From positions 96,353,461-96,417,460 of the forward strand of contig CM044307.1 of the NCBI GenBank assembly GCA_024291935.2: 64,000 bases of DNA. The letters are read 5' to 3'. The notes under the pieces were generated by a model that was not told the DNA's origin, made no database searches, and saw only the letters and a program-made list of their open reading frames with translations. A program made the translations under genes and the position numbers. The DNA comes from Okapia johnstoni. Taxonomy: Eukaryota; Chordata; Mammalia; Artiodactyla; Giraffidae. Positions 22,600 through 33,590 of this stretch are shown piece after piece (within the stretch, counting starts at the first letter, position 1; each line of letters begins with the position of its first letter).

Positions 22600-23140
22600 A
22601 CCTCAAACAAAAAATTATCAGAGTCGAGATCAGGTGCATTCAGGGTGGTATGGCCATAAATGAAGCCAATCATTCATAGTAACCAGAAACTAGAAAATAA
22701 TCCAAATGAATAGTCAAATTTTGGTATGTTTATTCAATAAAATACTGTTTGGTAATAAAAGGAAGCAAACTGCCGATATACCCAAAAACAGAATTTCATA
22801 GATACATGTTGAGTGAACAGATCAGACAAATCTTTCAGAGTAGATATAATCAGAGTAGATATAGTAAAATTCTATTCAATGAATTTCTACAGCACAGAAA
22901 TCTAACCTATGATGCTAGGAATCAGAACAATAGTGTCCAGCAGTAAGCAAGGGAGAGGGGATCAACTGGAAGGGAATAGAAAGGAACTTTCTTTGGTGAT
23001 GTAATTGAACTCTACAATGCTTAGAATGTTGGTCACATGGATTTACATATTTGCCAGTTCATCTAATAATACTCTTTAAATCTGTGCATTTCACTGTAGT
23101 TAAAGTATAGCTCAATTTAAAATGTTATAAAAATTGCACT
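22600..23140 (+). mobile_element. Old L1 3' end, sense
   Basis: GCCATAAATGAAGCCAATCA, AGAAACTAGAAAATAATCCA, GAGTGAACAGATCAGACAAA, GGTGATGTAATTGAACTCTA and CATTTCACTGTAGTTAAAGT follow the typical order of an old L1 ORF2 end and 3' UTR. It is strongly diverged. A-rich sequence follows. Confidence 0.6.
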
Positions 23141-23452
23141 AAAAAGAAATAGTTCAAAACGTGAAAACAAAATAAAATGAAAAAATTGCAGCCTACAATA
23201 CAAAGAGTCAAAATCATAACTATCAGGAAATTTGGAGACTCGATAAGGAAAATATTCCTCTCTCATAGAGGATTAAGGAAAAAGAATAAAAACATGTATT
23301 TTTCCAAATAAGTTAAAATTACATGTAGGGTGGTAAACTCCCTTAGTAACTGGAGAAATGAAATTTTAGATCACATTGAGACATATATATATATTTTTGC
23401 CTTTCAAATGTGTTAATTTATTATAAATATCACATCGTTTTATGTTTCAATA

Positions 23453-23904
23453 CTGTAAACCCCCTACATACAAACCTTCAAGTTGCAAACTCAGAGATGC
23501 AAGTATTCATTCCATCAATATCAGGCATGAGTGAAATTGCAGCTTGCCCTCTGTCTCCTATTGCTGACATTTCTTCAGCTCTACCATGTCCCACCTCCTC
23601 TCACTTCTCTAGTCAGTAACTTTTCTTGCCTTTTACTAGATACCAGTCCTGTATGCCAGCAATTGTACTGTACCACTGTGTTTTACAAAGTACTATACTG
23701 GAAGATTAAAAATGTTTTCTTTATTTTTATTTTTGTTTTTCTATGTTTATTTGTGTGAAAAGTATTATAAATCTATTACAATACAGTAATATATAGCCAA
23801 TTGTGTCCATTATGTACCTAAGCTAACTTTGTTGGACTTATGAACAAATTGGACTTACAAACATGCTTTTGAAATGGAACTCATTTGTATGTAGGGGCTT
23901 ACTA
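23453..23904. mobile_element. Tigger-like non-autonomous DNA transposon
   Basis: The left end CTGTAAACCCCCTACATACA and the complement of the right end TAGTAAGCCCCTACATACAA are terminal inverted repeats. TA dinucleotides flank both ends (23451-23452 and 23905-23906), as for the Tc1/mariner-pogo group. At 452 bp it is too short for a transposase gene; a 75-codon frame inside has no transposase motif. Confidence 0.85.
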
Positions 23905-24308
23905 TACTTTTCATATGGTAGACCTTCAAGTAGTCAATGAATGAATAAAATAATGTTAATTTAATTTAAATAGCCCATGTTTAAATTAATTAATATTAAA
24001 AGGGTAAATTTTACATTTTCAATTGAAAAACTGGAATACATCCTTAAAATTTAACAATAAAACATGTATCAAATTATGTAACAGCCAAACAAAACTGTAA
24101 CAGAAGTATGAATTGCAGAACTTTCATTACTTTAAATAACAAAAATAAGTTTAAAACAATCATAAAAAGTAAACAAAAAATTATAAATAATTTATTTAAA
24201 GACAATAACAGGATTGACATCAAGAACTGATTCTTTGAGGCAGTAATAGTAAAATTAAAAATGCAATGGTAAACCTTATAAAAAAAGAAATATAAACATA
24301 AATAAAAT
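23905..24308. other. A- and T-rich sequence, nothing recognised
   Basis: Low-complexity AT-rich DNA between the Tigger-like element and a Bov-tA. No gene or named repeat is visible. Confidence 0.4.
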
Positions 24309-24319
24309 AATACTGAAGA

Positions 24320-24517
24320 AGTGAAGTGAAAGTCATTCAGTCATGTCTGACTCTTTGTGACCCAATGCACTATACAGTCCATGGAATTCTCCAGGCCAGA
24401 ATACTGGAGTGGGTAGCCTTTCCCTTCTCCAGGAGATCTTCCCAAACCAGGGATCGAACCCAGGTCTCCCACATTGCAGGCAGATGCTTTACCAGCTGAG
24501 CCACCAGGGAAGCCTAC
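24320..24517 (-). mobile_element. Bov-tA SINE with 11-bp target duplication
   Basis: Complement of a complete element: AGTCATTCAGTCATGTCTGA, CCAGAATACTGGAGTGGGTA, intact B-box complement GGGATCGAACCC, and CAGCTGAGCCACCAGGGAAG. AATACTGAAGA occurs at 24309-24319 and 24518-24528. Confidence 0.96.
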
Positions 24518-24528
24518 AATACTGAAGA

Positions 24529-26020
24529 GATTGTAAACTATAAGAAATACACTGTTCACATTTGAATCTAATAAATTTCAAGTAGATTTACTTTTAATTA
24601 TCAAATGTTGATTTTAAATGATAAATTTCAAATGATAGTCTTAAATTATCAAATATTTCTGAAGAAAAATCAGAAAATTTGAACATAAAAACAATCAAGG
24701 ATGATAATGAAAAGCTAAAAACCCCCAAAGAGTGAGGAATAAAACTGTAGAAGTTTACTGAAGACTCGAAAGATCTGGAAAAGGAAGAGATACATCATGT
24801 ATCATGAGGAGCAAATAAATCTATGTTTAAATATCACCTCAACCAATGACAAAAGAAATTAACCAAGAACTAATTCTAAAGTTCATAAAAAGAATAAAGT
24901 AGGAATCCTATGAAAAATATAGCTATAACATTTTTTTAATTAATGAAGAAGGACATAAAAGACAGAAGTTAAAATATATCACAAAGAGCATCCATTAATA
25001 GACCTACATATCGGTTTTAATTTAGTTTGTGGTGAATATAGCATTTCAAGTAAAAATTAAAATATGGACTATTTTATTACTAGTATTTTAACAACTGGAT
25101 ATGCATCTTTAAAAAATAGAATAGGCCTGTGTGCCTGTGTAAATTCCAGGTTAATTTAATTAATATTACAAAAGTCATAGAGAAAATACAAGTTAATATC
25201 AGTAAGGATATTTTCTAAGTCAAACACAAAAGCCAAATTAAAATACCAACAGATTTTATTTCATATAAACTAAAGTCTCCCTAAAACAAAATAAATTATA
25301 AATAATGTTAAAATTTCAGGAAAGTTGTGGGAAAAAAAAAATTTTACCTTGTATTACTGAGAAAGATTATTAACTAGAATATACACAGAGTTCCTAAAGT
25401 CAATTTAAAAAAAAAGAAACATAAAAATAATGGATGGGATATAAAGAAACAAGTCACAAAGGATAGTTGCGAATGTCTACATAAATATATATAGAAAGCT
25501 GTTCAACCTGATTAGTTATAAGAAAATGCAAATTAAAAGGAATTGTTTTTCATAAGTTTGACAAGAATCACAGTGATGATATCGTGCCCTGACAAATATA
25601 CAAGAAATAGTACTTTTGTACACTTTTACTGGGAGTATAAATTGAAGAAACCATTCTGGAAAACAAGATGACACTCTATCAAAATAAAATTGTACGTTTC
25701 CATTGACTCAGCAGTTCTACTTCTAAGAAACAATTCAAGAGAAATATTCACAGATGAGCATCAAAATGTACAGAGTAGAATGATTTCTTTGTTGTGGTAG
25801 TGAAAATTGGAAATCTAAATGTCCATCAATAAATTATTTTTACAATATTTTAATTATACAACTTTTTAAATTAACAAAATAATTTTATGTACTTATACAA
25901 ACTCTTACCCCAACTCTATAAAAATAGAAGTTACAAGATGCAAAGACTGAAGATCAAAGTATAAATTTCCATCTGATAGAAATTCCAGAGAGAAAAAAAT
26001 AAATAAGAAAATAGAAAGGA
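24529..26020 (+). mobile_element. Old L1 fragment, sense (clear at 25480-25860)
   Basis: AAGAAAATGCAAATTAAAAG, CTTTTACTGGGAGTATAAAT, TTGACTCAGCAGTTCTACTT and AATGTCCATCAATAAATTAT follow the order of the L1 ORF2 C-terminal region. Upstream to 24529 the sequence is A-rich and probably belongs to the same old element, but that part is not certain. Confidence 0.55.
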
Positions 26021-26039
26021 AAGAACTTAAAGATGCCAC

Positions 26040-26453
26040 ATCAGTCAGTTCAGTCACTCAGTCGTGTCCAGCTTTTTGCAACCCCATGGACTGCAACATG
26101 CCAGGCTTCCCTGTCCATCACCAACTCCTAGAGCTTTCTCAAACTCATGTACATTGAGTAGGTGATACCATCCAACCATCTCATCCTCTGCCACCCTCTT
26201 CTCCATTTGCCTTCAATCTTTCCCAACATCGGGGTCTTTTCCAATGAGTTGGCTCTTGGCATCAGGTGGCCAGAGTACTGGAACTTCTGCATGAGTCCTT
26301 CCAATGAATATTCAAGGTTGACTGGTTTGATCTCTTGAAGACCTTTAGACTGACTGGTTTGGTCTCCCTGCAGACCAAGGGACTCTCAAGTGTCTTCAGC
26401 ACCATAATTCAAAAGAATCAGTTTTCTTAGTGCTCAGTCTACTTTATGGTCCA
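26040..26453 (-). mobile_element. BovB 3' fragment, antisense
   Basis: Complement of BovB from CAGTCAGTTCAGTCACTCAG to TACTTTATGGTCCATAAG. It covers the C-terminal coding part and the 3' end, with several gaps and substitutions, so no open frame is left. Confidence 0.93.
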
Positions 26454-26473
26454 TAAGAAAGGATCTATTCTCC

Positions 26474-26493
26474 AAAAAAAAAAAAAAAAAAAA
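26474..26493 (+). repeat. Poly-A run
   Basis: Twenty consecutive A residues lie 20 bases after the BovB fragment. BovB does not end in poly-A, so this is not its tail. Confidence 0.9.
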
Positions 26494-26639
26494 CAACCTC
26501 ACCCCATCCCTCATTGATTCCCCTTCCATTTCTCTAATTGCTCTATTATTTTATTTTTCATATTTTTAATCTATCTCTATATCTGAAAATCTCTAAAATT
26601 GAGCCATATATTTGCCTAAAATGCTCTTTAGATTAATCT

Positions 26640-26805
26640 TATATTCTTTTATTTTTAGTTTTTTATTGAAATATAATTGCTTTACAGAGTTGTGTTGTTT
26701 TCTGTCAAACCTCAACATGAATCAGCCATAGGTATACATATATCTCCTCCATTTTCAACCTCCCTCCCATCTCCCACCCCATCATACCCCTCTAGATTGA
26801 TACTA
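26640..26805 (-). mobile_element. L1 3' UTR fragment, antisense
   Basis: TTTTTATTGAAATATAATTG, CTTTACAGAGTTGTGTTGTT and CAACATGAATCAGCCATAGG are the complement of an artiodactyl L1 3' UTR. It is of a different subfamily from the copies at 51083 and 52586. Confidence 0.75.
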
Positions 26806-27069
26806 GATTAATCATATATTCTTATAGCTTCTCTATATTACTGATTTCCAAATTCAAATCTGTTTTTTCATCTAGATATTTATGTTTTCATAGCATTCTA
26901 CTACCTCAAACTCAACATAAATCAATTGAATCTCATTATCTTCTATCCCAAAATATCTCCCATTGCCAATTATTTTTGGCATCTCTGGATACATTGCTAT
27001 CCCAATTGACTTTTAAAAAAAGATTCATATGTTTGTTTTGCTCTTTTCCTTCTCTGATCAATCACATCA

Positions 27070-28255
27070 ACTCCTATAAATTCACAATTATATTAATTTC
27101 CTATTGTTTTAATAAAGTATTGAAAACTTCGGGCTTAAAACAACATCAATTTATTATCTTACAGTTTTAGAGGACAGAAGTCTGAAATGGTGCCAGCAGG
27201 GCTGCATTCCTTCAGTTCAGTTCAGTTCAGTTGCTCAGTTGTGTCTGACTCTTTGCCACCCCATGGACTGCAGCACGCCAGGCCTCCCTATCCAGCACCA
27301 ATTCCCGGAGTTTACCCAAACTCACACCCATTGAGTCTGTAATGCCATCCAACCATCTCATCCTCTGCCGTCCCCTTCTCCTCCTGCCCTCAATCTTTCC
27401 CAGCATCAAGGTCTTTTCCAATGAGTCAGCTCTTCGCATCAGGTGGCCAAAGTATTGGAGTTTCAGCTTCAGCATCAGTCCTTCCAATGAACACCCAGGA
27501 CTGATCTCCTTTAGGATGGACTGGTTGGATCTCCTTGCAGTCCAAGGGACTCTCAAGAGTCTTCTCCAGCACCACAGTTCAAAAGCATCAATTCTTCCAC
27601 ACTCAGCTTTCTTCACTGTCCAACTCTCACATCCACACATGACCACTGGAAAAACCATAGCCTTGACTAGACGGACCTTTGTTGACAAAGTAATGTCTCT
27701 GCTTTTTAATATGCTCTCTAGGTTGGTCATAACTTTCCTTCCAAGGAGTAAACGTCTTTTAATTTCATGGCTGCAGTCACCATCTGCAGTGATTCTGGAG
27801 CCTAAAAAAATAAAATCTGCCAGTTTTCACTGTTTTTCCATCTTTCTGTCATGAAGTGATGGGACCAGATGCCATGATCTTAGTTTTCTGAATGTTGAGC
27901 TTTAAGCCAACTTTTTCACTCTCCTCTTTCACTTTCAGGTTCAAGGGAAGAATTCAGTTCTTGACCTTTTCCATCTTCTACAGGCTACCCACATTCCTTA
28001 GCTCAAGGTCCCCTTCTAACTTCAAAGCTAATTGAATCTGTTTTATGTTGCCATTTCTCTGATTCTCTTTTTTTCTGTCTCCTTCTTCCTTGATGACCCT
28101 TTAGATTACACTAAACCCACCTATATAATCCAGAATAATTTTCTACATTAGCTGATTAGCAATCTTAATTGCATTCTCAACCTTAATTTCCCTGTCAGCA
28201 CTTAACATTCACAGATTCTGGGAATTAGGATTTGGACATCTCTTTGTGTCCAAAT
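27070..28255. mobile_element. Old LTR-like repeat split by a BovB
   Basis: The left part (about 27080-27210) reads ATTTCCTATTGTTTTAATAA, GCTTAAAACAACATCAATTT and ends GGGCTGCATTCCTTC. The right part (about 27941-28255) continues GGTTCAAGGGAAGAATTC and CTGATTAGCAATCTTAATTG. The halves belong to one old mammalian repeat whose name I cannot give; the BovB lies between them. Confidence 0.65.
27211..27940 (-). mobile_element. BovB 3' fragment nested in an older repeat
   Basis: On the minus strand a 167-codon open stretch (27730-27227) carries the BovB C-terminal block: [40 protein letters not shown] and [16 protein letters not shown]. Its 3' end has a CAGTT-type tandem tail. It is 5' truncated within the RT region (near KVKEESEKVG). 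Only about a fifth of BovB is present. Confidence 0.95.
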
Positions 28256-31200
28256 CGTTATCTATCCATCACATTATAACCCACACATAATCCAAGTAAA
28301 TTCAAATATCACCTCACACCCTCTTCTTTGCTTTCCTCCTCTTATTTCATATTCAGGACAAAGTCTATGTAAAATTCTTTTGCCTCCAAGCACTTCTGGG
28401 AGTCCCACCAGCTACCTTACATGTACTTAAACCAAGTCATATTTTTTAACGTTTCACCTGTACTGTTATCTCTGTTTTCTTCCTCAGCCTTGTTCATTAA
28501 ATACAAGCATGTCTTCTTGTTAGCGATGCAGCCTCGGAGGGTCACTTCCCAGCCTTGCCCACAATTTCTGCCGATTCTGTAGCAGTGGCACTGAAGTCTT
28601 AGAAACAACAAATGTTTGAATTGAGGAAAAAATACCCCTTTCCACTCTTTGTATTATGTTCTGCTAAAGGATAACACAGCAGCGTTACTTGTTCCCATCT
28701 TAGAGACTTAAAAAAAAACAGTTTTTACTTTAAAATATAGATGTATGGAGGAGACAAATCTAACTGGCAAAAGTGATGTGTACTGAGCATCATTATGCCC
28801 CAGAGATGACAAATGCCTGATTTGGGTTCTGATATCTACAGACTGAGTCATTGACTCCCTTTTCTCTCTGGTCGAGTTTTCATCCAAGAAGCCTCCTCAG
28901 TTAGGCTAGCTAGGCTCTGGCAGACCTAACCAGCATCATACAGAGCAGATCTGAGACCAGTGTAGACCTAATCAGCAGCATACAGAGCAGATCTGAGACC
29001 GGTGGTGGAATCAGTCTGGCTTAAATGCTGTCAGCTGCAACCACAGCCTCTCACACCTATCCCTTCTTTACTTTGCTGTAATCACAAAACCTGCCCAATG
29101 AGGGAGGTTTACTTAATATTTAGATAACTGCAATAGCCACCACCATCACCCTATTGTCTATATATAATCCCCACCCATCCAACATGGCATCATTGATTAA
29201 GATTCCTAAATCAATGCTAGTTTTCTATTTGAGGATATATAGTATTTTTCTGTTACTGTTTAGATAAAAGCCCAAACAATCTATCATTTAAATATCTTCC
29301 TTATATTTATTATATGACTTCCATTATTTTATGTTAGTTATTGTCTTTCTTCATTCTAGTCCTTAGTCACACACTTTCCTTTTCAAATTGTCTAAGTCAC
29401 ATCATATTTCAGTATCTACAAGTCCCCACTTCCTCTCAATACAGTTGTGAAATTTTCTAGGGCAATTTTAAGTCTTTTTAAAAACTTGGTAAATCAGTTG
29501 ATATTTAAATGATTGAAAAAGCACCAGTTTTGTTTAATAGATGTCACCTGATGCTTTATTGTACTTCAGTGAGAATAGTATCTCTTAAAAGTAAAAATTA
29601 AACAATTCATCCTAAAGTTGGCATTATTTTATTATTGCTCCCTCAGGCTAGCAAACCACTGATAACAGCCCCAGGTGTTACTCTGTCCTTTCTTACTGAT
29701 TTAAACTCAATAATTCAGGTTAAGTCTCATCCTGATATCCCCAAAAACCCAATTTGGCAATTCTATTATTTCCCGTCTGTACGCAGTACCCTTAGCAAGT
29801 TTCCTTTCCTGAGGCCACTGCTTGCCCTTTTAGAAAAAATTTCCTTTTATCTGTTTCTCCAAACCCACAATATTTTTCACCTGGCTTGCCTTTAGTCCTT
29901 CTGGAAATGACTGCAGCTCTTTCAAGCTAGGGCAAAAATATGCTTCTTGAAATTCCAAATTTTCCCATAAAAAGATTTTTTATTTCACCATTTACAGCCA
30001 TACCAGGTCAAATTACTGAGAAATGATTATTAATAAATCATGAAATTAGTTTATCTGAAGATAATGTGATCACATTCACTGACAGGGAAAACGGGGACTA
30101 TAATTCAATATCCAATAACATTTGAGGAAGGAAGTATTCTTCACAAAACTTTCTGGTTGAAAAATGCTGCATAATTTTAAGATAACAATCATTCTGGCAA
30201 CAGGGGGAAAGAGCTTCAAGAGTTCTGAGGTGTCTTTACTCGTGCATTTTTAGAGATCTCTCATGAGGATGAAATAACCCTTATGGAGGAAAAAAATACC
30301 AGAGTTGCTATAACTGTTGATAAAAGCAAATAGTACCAACAAAAGATCCATGATTTAAAACACTGTGAGCAGAAGGCCGAAAGCTCTGATATTCGGGCAC
30401 TTTAATGATCAATTTGCTGAGAAACTTGTTAGCAGTGTGCATGTACTGTCCTGCTGTCTGTCCTAAAGAGGTTGAAAAGCACCGTGAAAGCCAATTTTTT
30501 AAAAAAGGAAGGTCATGTTTTGGGGGCTTCACTGTCAGCCTCTGACTTGACGGAAAAGAGTTACTGGGCTTAAGTAAGTCATCTTGTCACCATTTCAGTT
30601 AAATATAAGACACAAGGAAGGTTGTGATGAAGGGACTGATTCTAACACAAAGAAAAAGCCCTGGATTTATCTGCAGTCTTAAAACTGGTTGAAACCTCCT
30701 CACATATAGTCCTCACTACATGCCTAAGACAAGCAGAGTACAGTACTGCCTGCACAAAAATGACTTGTGCAAAAGTTAAAATGGAAAATATCTAAGAACA
30801 ATCACATGTGAACAATCTTCATTCTTATTTTTCTTAATCACTGAAAAACTACAACATCCCACACTTTCTCCTCTTTTCTTTTCCTGGGCCCCTGTACTAT
30901 TACTATTTTCAAATTTCTTTTCCTGATCTTTCTGTTAAACAGCCCAAACCCCACATTATTCACTGCCATGCAAGACTCCTTTCTGTGGGTAATGAATGCC
31001 TTGTCTTCTGTTCTCTTCTTTCAGGGTCTTTTCCCCTCCCCTTGCCTCCTAGATAATGATAATGTTTTCCACACAGATGACAGTGAAAAGAGAATCTTTG
31101 AATAACCAGAGGACTAGCTCAAAGCAGCATTTCATAAGTGTAAATTTTCTTTGACATTTGCTGTTTTATCATTAACATGTACATAAATGTGGCATCCTAC

Positions 31201-31276
31201 TTCAAAATGGATCTGAGTTTCTGTTAATCTGAGGTGTATGACATTGTTTACCAAGCATGGAAACTGATGTTACAGG
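28256..31276. other. Comparatively repeat-poor intergenic sequence
   Basis: About 3 kb without BovB or SINE insertions. Short open frames (28417-28611 and 30308-30532 on the minus strand, 29635-29895 on the plus strand) show no known domain or splice context. It includes a 42-bp tandem duplication at 28922-29005. I name no gene. Confidence 0.4.
28922..29005. repeat. 42-bp tandem duplication
   Basis: Two adjacent 42-bp units, 28922-28963 and 28964-29005, each begin AGACCTAA and contain CATACAGAGCAGATCTGAGA. They differ at a few positions. There is no third unit. Confidence 0.92.
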
Positions 31277-31485
31277 AAGGCGTGCTAAGCTGCTTCAGTC
31301 ATATCCGACTCTTTCTGACCCCATAGCCTGTAGCCCGCCCAGCTCCTCTGTCCATGGGATTCTCCAGGCAAGAATACTGGAGTGGGTTTCCACGTCTTCC
31401 TCCAGGGGATCTTCCCGACCCAGGGATCGAACCCATGTCTCTTATGTCTCCAGCACTGGCAGGCGGGAGTCTTTACCACTAGTGC
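31277..31485 (-). mobile_element. Bov-tA SINE
   Basis: Complement of a Bov-tA: CTGCTTCAGTCATATCCGAC, CAAGAATACTGGAGTGGGTT, B-box complement GGGATCGAACCC, and an altered head end (CTTTACCACTAGTGCC). The head end abuts the first copy of a 30-bp direct repeat. Confidence 0.93.
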
Positions 31486-31728
31486 CTCTATCCTTTAGTT
31501 CTCAGCAGATTTCAGATATTTGAGAATACCAGATAAAAATCCCCTCATTCTTTGATTTTACACTGCTTTAAATTCATGATTTTCAGCCTTGACTAGAACC
31601 TCAGGATCACCCTCAGTACTCGTCCTTGTCCCCTCCACCTTTCCCCTCAAAACATATTTCAGAACTTGTACTTCCCTCAAAACTCATCTTCACTCAGACT
31701 CTATCCTTTAGTTCTCAGCAGATTTCAG
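31486..31728. repeat. 30-bp perfect direct repeat flanking 183 bp
   Basis: The 30 bases starting CTCTATCCTTTAGTTCTCAG and ending CAGATTTCAG occur identically at 31486-31515 and 31699-31728. The flanking sequence on either side of the copies is not shared. The 183 bp between them is not a repeat I recognise. Confidence 0.93.
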
Positions 31729-31915
31729 TCTTCTACTTTATATTTCATCAAGGGAAAAAAGATTCTCTTTTGACTCCCTATATCCTTACTGATAGAATAT
31801 ACAATCCATATGGAAAAACAGCTAAAAATTATTTAAATCAAAGAAAAATGTGAAAGTGTCAACATTTAAATTATTTTCAATCATTTGAGGAGTAGGGTCC
31901 TAAACCGTTTAATGG

Positions 31916-32095
31916 GGGGCTTCCCAGGTAGCGCTAGTGGTAAAGAACCTGCCTGCCAGTGCAGGAGGTGTAAGAGATGCGGGTCAGGAAGATCCCCTGG
32001 AGAAGAAATTGGCAACCCACTCCAGTATTCTTGCCCAGAGAATCCCTATGGACAGCTACAGTCTACGGAGTCACAAACAGTTGGACACAACTTAA
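31916..32095 (+). mobile_element. Bov-tA SINE
   Basis: Head GGGGGGCTTCCCAGGTAGCG, body GGAAGATCCCCTGGAGAAG and CCACTCCAGTATTCTTGCCC, end CAGTTGGACACAACTTAAC. Part of the B-box region and of the body is deleted. Confidence 0.92.
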
Positions 32096-33150
32096 CAAGT
32101 AAACCAACAACAACCCATTTGATAGCTTAGAGTATGAAAATAGACCAGATCTGATTCGAATAATTATTGACGACAGGTGTTTCAGGCTTTGTATTCCTGC
32201 CTAGATAGGGACTGGACCAAAAACTACCTACTTTCCTATTTATTACTTAAAAGTTATATGTATATTTTAAAGTCTGACCCAGTGCAATTAGGTTTCTAAA
32301 ATGGAAAGTACAGAGACTATTCCACTCTCAAGTTGAAAAAGACAGCACGTCTTTGATCACTGAGCTGGGGAGAGAACTGCTGAGACCTGATTCTCTGAAA
32401 CTCAAGCCTTCCAAGGCTTCATTTTCACTTTCATCAAGACAACAATCCTCTGGTATTGTTGACAACTCAGGAACATTGTAGGTGCTGTCTTGGATGGTCT
32501 GGGCTCTGTACCTGGAAGTAATCCAAACTGGTTTCTTGCAACATTCAAGAGAAAATATTCAGCTAGTCTTTTAGAAGCTATTTCCCTCCAGTAAAAGGAC
32601 TCAGTATCATTAATTTTTGAATACTTTATAACAAGCCAGAGAAGTTGCAGTAATTTAATGAATCATGTTTCTACTTACCAATTGAAAAGGCACAAAACTG
32701 ATACAGATGGCTTTGCTTTTGAAAAGACTACTAGAAAATTGAAAGTTTTAAGCTGAGCTTCCAATTTATCAAGGCTCAATATTTCTTTCCTTTCTGAAAT
32801 ATGAAGTATAATAGTCTTGGGTAAGCAAAAAAAAAAAGTTTAATAAGCAGTATGTTCCATTTCATAGTTCTGACTTTTTTTCCAAAATTATTTTTTTCCT
32901 TTGTTTTCTGTCAGAAGCAATGCATTTACATTGACTAATCTGGATTGCTTCTTGAGTAGATGAAACATTGCATTCTTTTCCAACTATTCTGGCAGCCAGC
33001 AAAAACAAGAGACTCCAGTGAAAGACAAATTTTAGGGTCCACCTTCAAAAAAGCCAAGAATCTGTCCACAATATTGACAGCCAGGATAAAAGTTTATGTG
33101 CAAGATTGAAAATTTTAAAAGTTGCTTAAAGCCCTTAAATCTCGACATGT
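32096..33150. other. Unassigned single-copy-looking sequence
   Basis: About 1 kb without a repeat that I recognise. No splice-bounded open frame was found on either strand. Confidence 0.4.
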
Positions 33151-33590
33151 CTCTGTTTTCAACACACAATGTTATTGTTCTCAGAAGTAGCCTTCATCAG
33201 GCTCAGTCATTTTTTTGTGGTCAGAATTCTGTTCCTAGTCCAGGTAGAGTTTCAGCAGCGCAAAGAGCTGACCTACTTCCAGACTTCTGAGACCTACGCT
33301 ACCACATCCTTCATTAGAAGGGAGCGGGAGCATGTGGTCTGGAGAGGGGTGAGCGCAGAGGAACATACGGACTCTTCCCTGGGTCAGTGACCCACCAGCT
33401 CAACAGTCCCCCCGGCAAGCATCCAAGCCTCCCTGCCTCTGGTGTCTCCTCCTCCGCCTCACAGTCGAACTCCATGCCACTGCCCATGCCCACCCTCCCA
33501 CTGGCAGCAGCTCCTCCTGCAGACTCTAGTCTCCCAGCAACTCTTCAGCAGAAACTGAAGCAAACCTGTTCTTGTTCATCATATTTTTAA
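33151..33590 (+). other. GC-richer block with overlapping open frames, function unknown
   Basis: From about 33220 to 33560 the DNA is richer in G and C than its surroundings. It has frames 33169-33390 (includes QVEFQQRKELTYFQTSETYA) and 33387-33590 (Ser/Pro/Leu-rich), the second ATG overlapping the first stop. I recognise neither product. No promoter, splice site or CpG island supports a gene. A processed-pseudogene fragment or an old LTR is as likely as a coding exon. Confidence 0.3.

Noticed and set aside
30308..30532. 74-codon antisense open frame as an exon
   Set aside because: No acceptor or donor in phase, no known domain, and the residue pattern gives no sign of coding.
31885..32130. 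81-codon open frame
   Set aside because: It is a translation of a Bov-tA SINE; the same peptide-like phrases appear wherever this SINE is read in that frame.
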